From NCBI GenBank assembly GCA_025403435.1, contig CM046354.1, positions 38,801,041 to 38,865,040 of the forward strand: 64,000 nt of DNA. Direction: 5' to 3'. The notes below the pieces were generated by a model. The model made no database searches. It was not told where the DNA came from and was given only the letters and a program-made list of their open reading frames with translations. Position numbers and translations under genes: made by a program. This stretch comes from Artocarpus heterophyllus. Lineage: Eukaryota; Streptophyta; Magnoliopsida; Rosales; Moraceae. The first letter of the stretch is position 1; every line of letters begins with the position of its first letter. This document shows, in pieces, positions 1 to 12,700 of the stretch.

Positions 1-3000
1 TGCATTTTCCGAGTTTGGCACCCGCATCAAGAAAGGCAGTGAATCTGTGACATGAATTATGCAAAATGCATAAGGAAATTGCAAAAGTGAATATTGTTTG
101 TCAAAATTCAAGAGGCACATGAGCTAAACATTTCTAGGGAGGAAGGGCACATAGGTTCCACAACATAAAGTGACAAACAAATGTGTTCTAGTACAGTTAC
201 AGATTCTTTGGGAATAAAGTACTACATAAAATGTTCACAAAATGCATCCTATGAAGTTTAAATTTGGTGGAAAACAATTGTGTACCATTTGATGTGGGAA
301 TTGCATCTTCAGACCACGTTGGATAAAGCAATTGTTGACGAAGTGTTCCCAAAACCATATACGGTCTTTGAGGAAGGAAAAACACACTTTTAAAACTTCT
401 AGCTAGGGATCGTTCATGTTTTCCATCCGAATCATGAGCAGTATCAGCTTCAACAAGACCTGAATCTGAAGATGCGGGTGGTTGGAGATCATCTCCATCT
501 TCCACATAAAATGTGATTTTTCCTCTTCCAGTATTCCAGAGACCAGCCAAAACTCTTAACAAAGAAGTCTTACCGCTCCCACTTGGTCCAGTCACCTGTT
601 GACATGATCGTATAAAGATGAGTTTCTTTAATGTTAGCACTTTATTCTGTTAACCTAAACAACGACAGACAACTAATTTACTAACCAGCAGATGCTCCTT
701 GTGATTGATTACCAAGGATAAGTCTCTAATCAATGTGGAATTACTGCCTGGTGTTCTTACAGTTAAATTCTCCACATCCAGTAACTTATGGCTCTTGCGT
801 GTTGGCACAGATCCATTTGACTCCAGCATGGGTGACCCACCATCACTAGAATATACAACACGAACCTCCTCTAAAGGTTCAGAAAGACTTTTAGAGCTGC
901 CGCTTTCCAGAACATCCTCAAATTCACCTACATACATTAGGGGAATGCCAATTGTTGGCAAATTAAATATGATGTTACCCATTATTCCGTTTTAAATTAT
1001 AAATAACAAACTTACCCATTAGCATTCTGATAATTTCACATCTAATATTTGAAGAATGTTAGCAGTTAATATTTGGGTAAGTCGAGCAATATAAAACTCT
1101 GAATTAATGGATGATGACACCTAGGACAACAAATTTATTCATTTTAGAAAAATCCACAAATAGATTAAGTTCCAAATAGTTAAACTGTAAGGTGCAAGGA
1201 ATACTTCGTAATGAAAACTCTAGGAAAACTTTTTTGTTTCAATACCTTCCATGCAACTCAAAAGATGCATACAAGTCAATTGCAACATTTACAGTTAAAA
1301 AAAAATGCAACATTTATATTATCCTATATGGAAAGCCCTTTACGGAGTAGTTGAGCTAGGTGCTTTTTCAATTCAGCGAGTTCAAAGATGCTTAAAGAGC
1401 TAGTAATACACTATAGGGGGGAAAAAAAAAAAAAAAAAAAAAGAAACAAAAACAGAGATAACAATACCTAGTCGATCGATTATAGCTGAAAATGCACTGA
1501 TAGCTTGAATTTGGTATACAACAAGGGAAAAATCTCCTAGGATATGATTGAAAGCAGACACGGACTGGTTAATGACACCAAACTCAATTTTTCCAGAGAA
1601 ATACATTGGAGCAACTACAGCAGCAGGAAGAATTTGAATAAGGTAGCGATAACCACTGGTGAAAAAGTCGAGATTTCTTGAAGATATCAGCAATTGCTAC
1701 AAATCAAAAAAATAATCAGAATAAAAAAAATAGTTCAGACACATTATCACGTGGAAATAAAATACAGACTATGATGAATATGAATAATAACATTCAACAA
1801 ACAGGACTACAGAACACTCAAGAAGAAACAAGACACATTATCACATGGAAATAAAATAGCTAGACTATGATGAGTATGAATAAGTACAGTCAACAAGCAG
1901 GACTACAGAACAATTGAGAAGAAACAATAACATTATCACTCTTATATCTCAGGTTACATTATCACTCTTAATGAATGCTATGGAAATTCCAACAAGTTTT
2001 AAGATTGACTGAAAGAACGAATACACTAAGCCAATGAATTAAGAATGCTATGAAAATTCCAATATTTTCATCACGTGCAATTGTTTCTAAAACTAGCTAT
2101 AGATATCCCTTATCACTCTCCAAAGGTTTAAGTAGTACAAATTTACCATTTCTAACCGCAAGTTCTTTGATGTGATTAAATGTAAATAAATAAACCTGAT
2201 TGTTATCTTTTTATTCATGTTTGAGGATTTATTTTTCCCAAAGATCAAAAGAAGATTTTGACCCCAAAAAAAAAAGCCTTTGATTATTTTTCTGTTGCTG
2301 ATGAAAAATTAAAAGTAGAAGAATCTTGTTCTCCATGAGAATGCAAGAAAACCGTTACCATTGTTGGGTCAAATATTAATACTACAGATATCATAAACCT
2401 AGAGATACAAATGCATAAACAGAAAACTCAAATAGGAGAAGAGAAGAGCAAACTATTCATACAGTTAAATTTTCAAAAGCACTCTTGAACCGTTGCAGCA
2501 GAAGTTGCATTTCATTTGCTTCACCACCATAGAAGGCAATAGATTCAGCGTTTTCTCGGACACGCACAAGTCCATAACGAAAATCTGCTTCTTTCTTTTC
2601 TTGCAAGAAGTTTAGAGTCACCAATTCCTGAAAGCACACTCAAAAGGGTCCAATCAGTTTTCATCGATACTTCTATTGGCTGAAAACTCACTACATGGTA
2701 ATATGATACATGTGAAGACTAAGAAAAATAGATTACGAACTTACCCTTCCAAGAAAGACACTTATAGCTGTCCCACCAATAGAATACACGAGAAGAACAG
2801 CAAACAAAGGAGGATAGATACCAAACAAGATGTTACTGAAAGATATCAAATCCACCGCAGCATTGAAAAGTGTTAAAGAGAAAGCAAGGGCGGTTCCTGT
2901 GAATGAACTCAGATCGTCAACAATCCGTTGGTCTGGGTTATCGATAATTGATTGGGATTGAATTTTATAGAATGTCTGATTCTTTAAATAGCGTTCCATA

Positions 3001-4675
3001 TAATATTTCGTCATCCAAGACCTCCATCTCAGAGAAAGCGTTTCTCTTGCATAATCTCGCAGAACAAAAACCTGGAAAACATCAACACATATATGAGTAA
3101 CATGGGCTCTAAGAAGAAAGAAACTATGCGTATCGGATGTTTTATTCTACTGTTCTGGCTATTGTTTTCATGTAAAGCAGAAGGGAATCAATATACGATG
3201 TTTGTTTGTGCTATAAGCTTAACTGGTTCTAAGTTGGGTTTAAATACTTTGCGGGTCAGATGTAGGTATTTGGGATAATTGAAACGAATTGTTTGCACAG
3301 GAGTGATTATACTAAGGATGGAATCATGGAGAGAAAATACAGAAAGCAGAGGAATACCTAATGTGAAAATGGAGCAATTTGTGTGCTCACCGGAATTCCA
3401 CCAGCGAATCCTCCCAGGTAGTACAGCAGTTGCTTGGTGAACTGTTCTTGGTCCTTGTCTTTAGCATAATTCATTTTGTCCAAACAAGGCACAATCAGTA
3501 AACACCATTGAAAATATTTAACCCAAAACGAGCACAACATATGAAATACATAAATCAAGCTTCAAGCAACCCAAGCATAGTTGTTATTGGATTGAATTTT
3601 TCCTCTTTAATAATGTGTTCAATTGCTCTTTACCTACTAGTAAAACATAACCTTCCACAAATAGATCAAGCGGCATTCATTCATCAACTGAGAAATGGGC
3701 ATTTGGCTTATACATGGTAATACGATTTTGATAAATAAAACCATAACATTATTGCTTAAGTCATCGAATATACCCTTATAAACCCGCAACCAATAAAATA
3801 AAAAGATAAATGTGGGCTCATTTGAGGTTTATAGGGGAAAAAAAAAAAGGCTCATTCGAGTAAAACTTGAGTAAGGAAGTCGAACCTCCCAAAGACACTA
3901 TAAGGGCAAATCATTGATCAACACATTTCAGATTTCATAAAAAGGTACTTCAAAACAGAAATTATAAAACATAATGAAATCTAAAACAAAGATAGCAACA
4001 CAATTTATTTAAAATACAAATTAAGAACCGTGGCAAATACAAGAAGAGCAAAAGCACGAAAAGTCCTCAAAAGAAGAAAAATCTAATCACTTGTAACTTC
4101 AAAGGATCGAAATCAATCGAATTGAGCTGAACAAAAGAGTGAGGGAAAGAAACTGACTGGCTAGGGCATTGTAGAAATCTCGTCCAAGGAAATTGAATCC
4201 GACGCTTATGCCAGTAGTGCCAAGAGTGAGAGCGAAGACAGTGGCGAGTTGCAACCTCGCTTGAAATTTATCATCGGAGAACCAATACGGCGCAGCCACT
4301 TTCCAGAATCGCCGGACGAGAGTGTGCAGATCCGGCACCTTCCTCTGCAGTTCCTGAACAAGAGCTCCAAGTTTTCTCACTTCCCAAACAGCAGAACAAG
4401 AAAGAAACAGCGACGAAGGAGAAAGAACAAACCTTCTCAGGAGGAGGAGACGGAGGCGATGGCTGCGATTCCGCAGCCTCCGTCGAAGCCGTCGCACGAC
4501 ATGAATGATTTGAAGTAGAAGGCTTGAGATTGGTTATCCACTGGCGAACGGTGAAACTAGTAGTAGCGTTAGAAGTAGGCATTGCAAGAGAATTACGAGC
4601 TCGGTGAAAGTGGTGATGGGTTTGGAAGGTGGTGGGACTATAGAACGCCCAACTGATTTGTGCTTGTGCCGCCAT
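1..4675 (-). CDS. ABCD2: ABC transporter D family member 2, chloroplastic type (3' end outside window)
   Basis: Half-size ABC transporter of the plant ABCD2 type, presumed to sit in a plastid membrane; the substrate is not readable from sequence. Exons that keep phase through GT-AG junctions: 4675-4433, 4353-4158, 3458-3391, 3071-2745, 2627-2463, 1696-1468, 927-686, 595-286 and 44-1, about 608 codons so far. Residues 1-75 are Ser/Thr/His-rich and low in acidic residues, like a transit peptide. Residues 95-430 form the ABCD-type membrane domain, with RDFYNALA, LRDYARETLSLRWR and the QEKKEADFRY loop. Walker A is GPSGSGKTS (493-501) and the Q-loop glutamine is in LPQRPY (Q566). Signature, Walker B and H-loop lie off the left edge. 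The last exon (44-1) is short and less certain. Intron 1 is only 79 nt, but its phase and pyrimidine tract fit. The start is the first Met of an open frame. Confidence 0.9.
1737..1927. repeat. 94-bp tandem duplication in ABCD2 intron 5
   Basis: Two adjacent copies begin at 1737 and 1831, each starting AGACACATTATCAC and each continuing through GGACTACAGAACA. They lie wholly inside the intron between exons 5 and 6 and touch no splice site. Confidence 0.75.
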
Positions 4676-4969
4676 TGTTGTTTCTTTTGCTTTCCTTCCT
4701 TAATCCTTGGCGTGCGGTGCGGTTTTTGCGCAAGTAATATTAATAGGTAATACTAATAAATTATGTGCCGTGCATTCAGCATTATGTCACTACCTCCACA
4801 ATAATCATTAATCAATCCTTCCCCTCCCAAGTCCTCTTCTTTCCGTGCAAGACTCAACTCAACGCTATCTGCAAACAAAACGTATCTGCGATCCCCATTA
4901 TGCCACGTGTCAACTGATTATTTGAGAAGAGCACACTTGGGTGTGGGTACTCATTGACATCCCCACCTT
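4676..4969 (-). promoter_or_regulatory. 5' flank and presumed promoter of ABCD2
   Basis: About 290 bases between the ABCD2 start codon and the first MITE-like repeat. No convincing TATA box is seen at a usual distance on the minus strand. The promoter role is inferred only from position. Confidence 0.4.
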
Positions 4970-5262
4970 TTTAGGAGATTTTGATAAAAACCTTAAAAAA
5001 AAAAAATTTTTTGGACAAATAGTTTTTTTTTTATTTTTATTTTTTACATTAAAAAATAAATTTTTTGGACAAAAAAATTGCTTCAGTTTTTTTTATCTAG
5101 TTGAGGTTTTTTTCCTTGTTATAATTTTTTTCTTCATCTTTCTGAAACAAATTGGAGCAATTGTTTTGCCTAAAAAAGCTTGTTTTTTGGTGTAAAAAAA
5201 AAGAAGACATTTCTCCAATTAAAATTTTCTTTTGGCCCTTTTTTCAAATTTTTGCTTTTAAA
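4970..5262. mobile_element. Foldback MITE, degraded copy
   Basis: T-rich segment that aligns end to end with the better preserved copy at 5799-6094. It shares TTTTTTGGACAAAT, GTTGAGGTTTTTTTCCTTGT, ATTGGAGCAATTGTTTTGCC, GCTTGTTTTTTGGTG and CTTTTGGCCCTTTTTTC in the same order. The inverted-repeat arms have decayed into T tracts. No clear target duplication was found, so the ends are approximate. Confidence 0.6.
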
Positions 5263-5798
5263 CTAAAGGACGTGTCTATTGTCTTTCCCTTTCTAAATTT
5301 TTTCACTTCTTTTTTTCTTAACCACTTGTCAACAAATCGGCTGTTTGATTAAGTGATGGGAACTATAGTTTTCACCATAAACTCAGTTATAAACAATATA
5401 AGCTCTCACATGCTATAGTAACAATAAAAAAATTGTTACAGTGTAAAGCTCTCACATGCTACAGTAAAGTTGGTTCTAACCAACAGTTTCCACGACCATT
5501 CCAAACACCCTTTAAATTTTAAATATTATTATCTTTCTCATTTTATAGATCCAAAAAATTCCTTACAGTAAAAGGAAAAATGCAAAATTCTATAGAATTT
5601 TTGTTAAGACCGTTAGATTTTGATCTAACCGTGAAAAAGCTTAAAAGAGTACTAAGGTTATATATGCCCTACCACATACAACTCAAACACCAAATTCTAA
5701 ACCCTAAACTTATCTCTCTGACTCGTATCTTCCTCTCACCCAGATCTCTCTCAACTTCCTTCTCTGTCTGCCTTTCACAACCGTCGGAGTCTGAAGAG
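5263..5798. other. Intergenic spacer between the two MITE copies
   Basis: No gene recognised. It has a short direct repeat, AGCTCTCACATGCTA, at about 5400 and 5449. The stretch from 5700 is pyrimidine-rich. Its last eight bases, CTGAAGAG at 5791-5798, are the left target duplication of the next MITE. Confidence 0.5.
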
Positions 5799-6094
5799 CG
5801 GGCCTTTTTGAGAAAAGGCTTTAAGAAAAAGCCTTTTTGGACAAATGACTTCTTTTTTTTTTTTTGTTTTTGTTTTTGCACCAAAAAATAAGCTTTTTAA
5901 GCAGAAAAACTGCTCTATTTTTTTTCCATCCTGTTGAGGTTCCTTTCCTTACTACAATTCTTTTCCTCATCTTTCTAAAAAAAATTGGAGCAGTTTTCCT
6001 ACCCAAAAAAGCCTGTTTTTTGGTGCAAAAAAAAAAAAAGGGATGTCATTTTCCTAATTGAATTTTTCTTTTGGCCCTTTTTTCAAATTTCCGC
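5799..6094. mobile_element. Foldback MITE with 8-bp target duplication (hAT-like)
   Basis: A 296-bp element flanked on both sides by CTGAAGAG (5791-5798 and 6095-6102). It is largely self-complementary: GCACCAAAAAATAAGC with AAAACTGCTC on the left arm faces GAGCAGTTTTCC with GTTTTTTGGTGC on the right. The outer ends also pair roughly (CGGGCCTTTTTGAG against the reverse complement of CAAATTTCCGC). An 8-bp duplication is typical of hAT-family nonautonomous elements; that assignment is inference. It encodes no protein. Confidence 0.75.
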
Positions 6095-6102
6095 CTGAAG
6101 AG

Positions 6103-6965
6103 TCGTCATGGTCAAATCTGGTCTAGCTCGACCATAATTTGACCCTTCTCCGAGTACAGCAACACCACCCATTACGCACCACCCTCACCTTGGCCCTCCA
6201 TGCAGCCACCCACCTACACTGTCACATTTGCCGACCTTCGCATCACTTGCAACTAACGTTGTAGCTTACCACCATGGATGAAGGCAGCCGTCGTCAACTC
6301 ACGCCCCTAGTTCCTCTGCAAACCCACCACCATCTACAAGGCGGTAGTGGTTCGCAGACCTCGGCCAGTTGATCTGTCACAATCCTTTAGTTTTGGACTG
6401 ATTTTTTTCTTGTATTATGAAATATGAGTTTTGTAAATTAACTGTATTTTTTATACTGATTTGTGGATTAATTTGTTGTATTATTTGTGAAAAATTTATG
6501 TAATTGGTTTGATTTTTTATTTGAGAAATTAGCTTGATTTGAATATTAATTTGAGTTCATGGATAAGATACCATGGTATTGGATGGGATGGTTGCATAAG
6601 GGGAATTTATGAAAGCGGATAAGCTATTTAACAAAATGCATGTGTTCAATTTGGTTCTTAATTTTAATATTTATAGTGCTTATAGAAGTTGCTTATGCAA
6701 GCAATCTCGATATGATTCACTAAATGGAAGAAGCCCGATTTGATTACGTATAATTCGATTATGAAGTGTTGTTTAAGAATGGTGAGGTTGGTCGAGTGAA
6801 GCAGCTATTGGCTGAAATGAGCTTGAAGGGTTTAGAGAAAAACAGATGATTAAGTGTTATTTTAATCATGTTAAGTCATCTGTTTGATCTAGTATTTGTT
6901 ATTTCATCTGTTTGTTAAATTTTCTTTATAAGAATGGGTTCTTTTGCTTTTTTTCAAGAAAGATT
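6103..6965. other. Unassigned intergenic sequence
   Basis: Cytosine-rich at the start (6120-6370), then AT-rich. No open frame above 60 codons with a recognisable product, no RNA gene and no complete repeat was identified. Confidence 0.5.
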
Positions 6966-7525
6966 TTTTTTTTTAATGAAACTTTATTCAACTAAAATTA
7001 GTACAAATAAAGTTGCATTATACTACCCATTATAGGCATGAAAGATCTAGGACAATGACTAGATCCATAGTAAAAATCGAATGACACACATAGACAAAAT
7101 ACGATATCGAGACCTAATGGAGAAAGGCCTGCTCGACATCTAAAATAGAGATAATCATCAGCTCATTATAAGAAACTACAATAGTTGATGGATAAAACCA
7201 ATCAACCAAAATCATAACCATCCTAGTCAGGGTGCAAACAACTCGGCATAAATGCAAAAATAGCCACTAATTACCACGCACAACGTTACTAATCAACGAG
7301 TGTGAAACACAAACCCAAACTAGAGGTAGAAAACCACCTCCTTTATTCCAACTTGAACATAAAAACAAAGACAAAGCTAGAACTTGAACAAATCTAAAAT
7401 CATGGAGGTAACACCTTGACAGAGAAGAGCCCGCTATCTCTGCTACCATCTTTTCCGCTTTTGACTAAGTGTGGATTGCCCCGATTCCTAATGATCCCCT
7501 CCTCCAACCAATGGCCCCTTTTAAC
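6966..7525 (-). mobile_element. 3' end of an old retroposon-like sequence with poly(A) tail
   Basis: Read on the minus strand, the segment ends in AATAAAGTTTCATT followed by a run of about ten A (the T run at 6966), which looks like a retroposed poly(A) end. Its 5' side is cut at 7525 by the copia LTR. The segment at 23932-24045, on the far side of that copia element, is the expected continuation. The parent family (LINE or other) is not identified. Confidence 0.45.
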
Positions 7526-9444
7526 TGTTGGAAAAACAGTACAGAGCAAAAATTTTAAAATTTTTAATCAAAGTTTCCAAAACACAAGTTTGAAACATTA
7601 TATGCATAAATTAACTAGATCTTACTAACCTTTTATGCTAAAGAGCTCTTGCAATTTGTGAAGAGAGAGGCATTTCAAAAGAGCCTCAACCAACTGGTCT
7701 TTTTTGCTATCCTTTATCCACAATCTGTATGTGTGTGGGCACACCTTGTACAGCTCTTCCCTAGTGACTCTCCTTCTAAGCAAGTGAGAAAATCTAGAAC
7801 TAGAGTTCGTGATTTGTGAACAATAGCTCTCTGGGGAGTTTCAGAGACTCATAGACTATAGTGCTCACTCTTAATTTCTCAACTGATCTAAGTAACTATG
7901 AGTACTCACTCCTTATTTATAGATGTCGTCCCCAACTTGGTTATTATCAAATAAAGCCTCAAAAATTCTAATTTGGGTCAATATCTGATAAAATCGTGTA
8001 AAAATACATGATCAAATTATCGCTTGATTAGTAGGTCGAACTAGCAGATCGGACTGCCGAACTTACTCCATCGACAGGCCGAACCTGAAGATCGGCGTGC
8101 CAAACTTACAATATATGATCCTTGTGAATCTTTTATTTCCCACCCAAAATTCTTTGGATAGAGCATTAGTTTTAAGTCAAATAAACCAATAAAGAAGTTA
8201 TCTAATTAAAGCAGTCATATCTAGATAATCTCTGAGAAAATAAATATTCCAAATAATTTAACAAGTTTGTCTTAAATTAATTTATACAAATTAATTGAAC
8301 CAATAAATAGACATGAATTAATTGATCCTATCGAATTTCAGCCATTCTAACACCAATTTATTGGAAAAGCACACCGTATTATTACAGGATATATATTATG
8401 AGCTTGCAAAGAGGACCTGATGGACCTATATAGTTCAAGCTCTCGATAATTATAAAACCCAATATCCCAGATATATATTTCATAATTATCAACTTTAACA
8501 CTACTCCACTAAAAGTTTAGAGTTGCACTCTCAAACTATATAAAATTACGAAGCCCGAATAGCTAAGTATTCATAATATATCATAATCTATCGTATCCCC
8601 ATAGGATATCCATAATCGGCTTAAGGATAAATTCTGTCTTACATTCCTGATTATTTTTCTTTTACATTCAATTATCTCACCATCAAAAAACTTACCATGT
8701 AAAGATAGTATACCATTCAGTTTCACCTATGTATCCAAATGGTCGAGTGCTTCAATTTTTCAATTAGAGGATAACACATATAAGAGGATTTTATCAACTT
8801 CTAAAGAGGAGCTATGGATTCCTTATCTATGAATAACAACTCTACGCTATCAAAAGTCATATCTCCAACATACCGGTATGCGTATCATCGTAAAATATGG
8901 ATGTCGCCCTTCTGTACATCAAATGATATAAGTCAAGACAATAGGCCCACTATTTATTTCAGGATTAAGATATAACACCTCTGATTATCTAAAGTGAATT
9001 GATTTGCCAAGACATAATTATTAATATAAATCAATTACACTTTATGTCTCGATCCAATACATCATCACCTATGACAATGCACCAATGTTTTTGTTTGAGG
9101 AGTCCACCTCCGTTGGCCAAGACAAACTATCTCCAGTTAGAGATATAGACAACATAACAATCTTTGCATGAATAAAGTGCCCAAATTTATTCCCTCAATT
9201 GCAGATTAATTATTTAGATCGTCACCTTTAGAACCATGTCTTGCGTATAATTTGTCCATCATATGCCTAATTCTAAAGGTTTAGACCGACGGTCTCAGTC
9301 TCTTGTTTGTTTATCATATATTCAACAAATATGAATATAAATAGGACAACAATTTGATATATGAATAATAAATAAATTCTTTATTAATAAAAATGTCTCC
9401 AAAAACATATTATATTTTTACTCCTTAGGCATACATGTCTAACA
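7526..9444 (-). repeat. 3' LTR of the copia element
   Basis: 1919 bp, plus-strand ends TGTTGGAAAAA and ATGTCTAACA. It aligns throughout with the LTRs at 21994, 37754, 39973 and 42534, including the GGCC-rich block near 8033-8110 and a TATA box at 7921-7914. Confidence 0.9.
7914..7921 (-). promoter_or_regulatory. LTR TATA box (TATAAATA)
   Basis: TATAAATA followed by AGGAGTGAGTACTCA on the minus strand. The same motif at the same place occurs in the LTRs at 21994 (22393-22386) and 42534, and in changed form at about 39280 and 41963. This is the likely core promoter of the family. Confidence 0.6.
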
Positions 9445-9787
9445 ACTCCCACTTGCATTAAGTGAGTAAATATGACAAATTCTGCATCCCCATAGCTTCC
9501 ACATGCCTCTCGAAAACTCTCGCAGTTAGTTTTTCAAAAATGGATCAACTAAATTGTCTTTGGATGCGATTTTACACATAGCAACATGCCTGCCCTCGAC
9601 AAAGTCCTTTATCACATGATACTTTTGATCAATATGCTTACTTTTCTTGTGAAATCTTGGTTCCTTAGCATTAGCTATTGCTGTATGTTATCACAATACA
9701 ACGATACTGCCTTATCCATGCTAGAAACTATCTTAAGATTTTCAAGGAACTTGTGGAGCCACACTGCTTCTTTTGAAGCATCACTAG
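9445..9787 (-). pseudogene. Copia RNase H C-terminal part and polypurine tract
   Basis: On the minus strand the frame reads EAVWLHKFL, DKAVSLYCDN, ANAKEPRFHKKSKHID and then KYHVIKDFVE, the usual end of copia RNase H. The polypurine tract GCAAGTGGGAGT lies directly against the LTR. A stop codon interrupts the frame near the end. The 5' side is cut at 9787 by a LTR-type insertion and continues at 13187. Confidence 0.85.
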
Positions 9788-12700
9788 TGTGACGACCCGC
9801 TTATGTGGTCGTTACTTAACTTGAACATAATCGTAATCTTAATATACTTTAACATAAAGTACTGAAAATTACAGAATAAAATTTTTTCCTCAAATGGATT
9901 GCAAACCCTTATTTAATCTTTATAACTTTATGCAAACAAGTGAAAACATATTTTAAAAATAACTTGTATAATATTTGCAAACACATTACAAGTCATAACT
10001 TATACTGTAAAACTTACTGCATAACAAATGCATTATAAAACTTATAACTTAAACTATAAAACATTATGCATTTTTAAAAAAATGGAAGAGTACTTTAAAC
10101 ATAATTATTGAAAATACATTGCAAATCAGGATTTAAACTTTAAAACCTTTTACATAACAAATGCAAACATTCTTTTAAATCAACTTGCTTAGCAATTGCA
10201 TACTTCACAATATTAATCTCTTACAATATATAATAATAAAATATCTTTAAAACTTTTCTTTTAAACATAAAGATAATTATTTAAGAATTACTTCTAAAAC
10301 ATTCCTTAAAACATACTTAAAAACTGTTGCGACTATTGTCGCATTTCAAGTTGAGACCTCGCTCAACCAATGCCCTTAAAACCCTTTTTGCATCATTTCT
10401 TAAAACTTAATAAGAAACATTTACTGAAACATAGCTTAAGAATTAACTTTACAATTGGATAAAACATTTCGTAAAATATAACTTAAACTTTGAAAATAAT
10501 TCTTAACTTCAACTTTCTTGAACTTTGAAAGTACTATATCAAATAGTGGAAAAAAAACCTTTTCTTTCGGCAACGGAAACATACCATAGTGGTAACCATA
10601 CCCATCTCCACCGTTCATTCGCCACTTACCACCGCCCAACAAATGTCGTTGACAGGTTTTATTACCTACGGCATGAACATACTTAAATAAGCTTTCACTC
10701 AGTAAGTAGAAAATCAGTCTCGTAAAACATAATTAAAAATCATTTTAATAAAAATATGCATGAACATTTTATGTTGTCTTGTCAACTTGTTTTATTCTTA
10801 ATTATGAACATCCTATAGTCGTCCATTTCTTACTTCAACTCTTATCTTTGTTCCATAACTTTCCTTATCTTACTTTAACTTTCTATCCTTGTTCCTTATC
10901 TTTCCTTATCTTACTTTAACTTTCCTTATTTTACTTTAGTGTTCGTACTAACATTATTAATCATGAGATCATAAACATGATGCTTCTCTTGCGGAAGACT
11001 TGAGACTATCAAACATCGAGGTCATGTACCTCACATCTAGGAGGTCAAACTTTAACTTTACTTTCATTACCTCACAACAAGGAGGTTGGTACGATACTTT
11101 CTTTTTATCTTTATGTTACCTTCTTATTAACTTTAGTGAGCATATCAAATGCAATCATATCATATGTAAACACATGTGCAATTCATAGCTTGTATTGTAA
11201 AACCTATTGCATAACAAATGCAACTTATTGCATAACAAATGCAATATAAAACGCAAACACATTTTACAAATCATAACTTTTATTCTGAAACCTATTGCAT
11301 TCATCACACATTAATCATAACATCATCGTAACATATCATATCATGACATAACATATCATAATAAATCATAACATAACACCCATTCTAACATAAAATAGTG
11401 TAACAATCACTGATCATGCATTTTCATAACTTTTTATTAACACATTTAAAATATCTTATTTTAAAACTATTCATACTATAGACAAGATTCTTACTTACTT
11501 GGACTCAAAGCTAAACGGGTCTAGTTGTATCTCGCTGTATCTACAATATGCGAAGCATTCTCTACAGTGCTCCTCGAGCAACCATGAATGGCTAAGAATG
11601 CTTCCTGGAGATCATACATTGCTGGACATGTCATTTTAGACTCCGTTACTACAGTTTGAATCGCCTCGATCCACGTGCAGTTGGTACCAAAAAATTTTCA
11701 CCATAGTGGAATTAGCTCAAACAGAGGTCACCATCGTGTTCAGAGCGTCAAAACAAGTCAGGAGGTGGTCTCAGATCATCGATCGGAGGTCCGGATCACA
11801 AAATTCCAAAGTCACCGTTGACCGACCGTTGATCGACTTTGACCGGAGTCAAATCGGGCTCCGTTGGTGGCTGGGCTCAGGCTTACCCCCCCTAATTTGA
11901 CCATTTTGAGTCCAATAGTGGTGTCAATTTTGCCTAATTCTACCTCTAACATAGTAGGTCGGAGCTCGACATTGATGGCACAAATGTAGACTCCGATCAT
12001 GGCTTTCCGGCTATGGAAACCCAAAATTGACTGAGGGCTTTTGCTACCCATCCTCCTATGAGCATTTTCCCTAATCCAATTTGAAGCAACGTGGCTGGGA
12101 AGGGCAAGGATGGAGGCTCCTACGGCGGTTGACGGCGGTGGGACTTGAACTCTGTCGATTGTTGACAGGATATTGCAATTAAGGCAGGGGAAAGCTTCCC
12201 CATCCTCCTCTGAATATTTCCCCCCAATCAATTTGGGTTGATGTTGCTTGGAATGGCAAATTTGAAGTCCCCACGGTGGGTTGGCGATGACGTTGAGCTT
12301 CAACGGGTGGTGGTGCTAAGGCGCAATTGGGTGGGGCTTCTAGCTCGCCTTGGCCCTCTAAGTTCATTGGGAGGGGCGGTGTCTTCCACCTCCTCCGACA
12401 AGGCAAAGTTCCACCGTGGTATGGTAGCGCACAGTGGCAGTAGATGGGCGAAGCAATCCAGAGGTTGTTGAGCTGCCACCAAGGGTGGGTTTTGTTCCTC
12501 TCATCACGGTGGTTGTGTAGGAGCAAGAATCACGTCGATTGGACGTCAGACGACAAAGATATCTCGCTGAAAATTTTGGGTTTCTTGGCCAATTTGGATG
12601 GCTCATGCGGCTTCCTCCGGCGGCTTTTTGGGCAGCACGACATCTCGTTCGACTCAGCTCGTCGAGAGCTTTCCATTGGCGCAAGAGGTGTCAAAAACAG

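Noticed and set aside
4249..4518. Plus-strand open frame of 89 codons
   Set aside because: It is the antisense shadow of ABCD2 exons 1 and 2, which have correct splice phase and family motifs on the minus strand.
5580..6061. Several Phe/Lys-rich open frames on both strands
   Set aside because: They arise from the T-rich and A-rich hairpin arms of the MITE; no protein family features.
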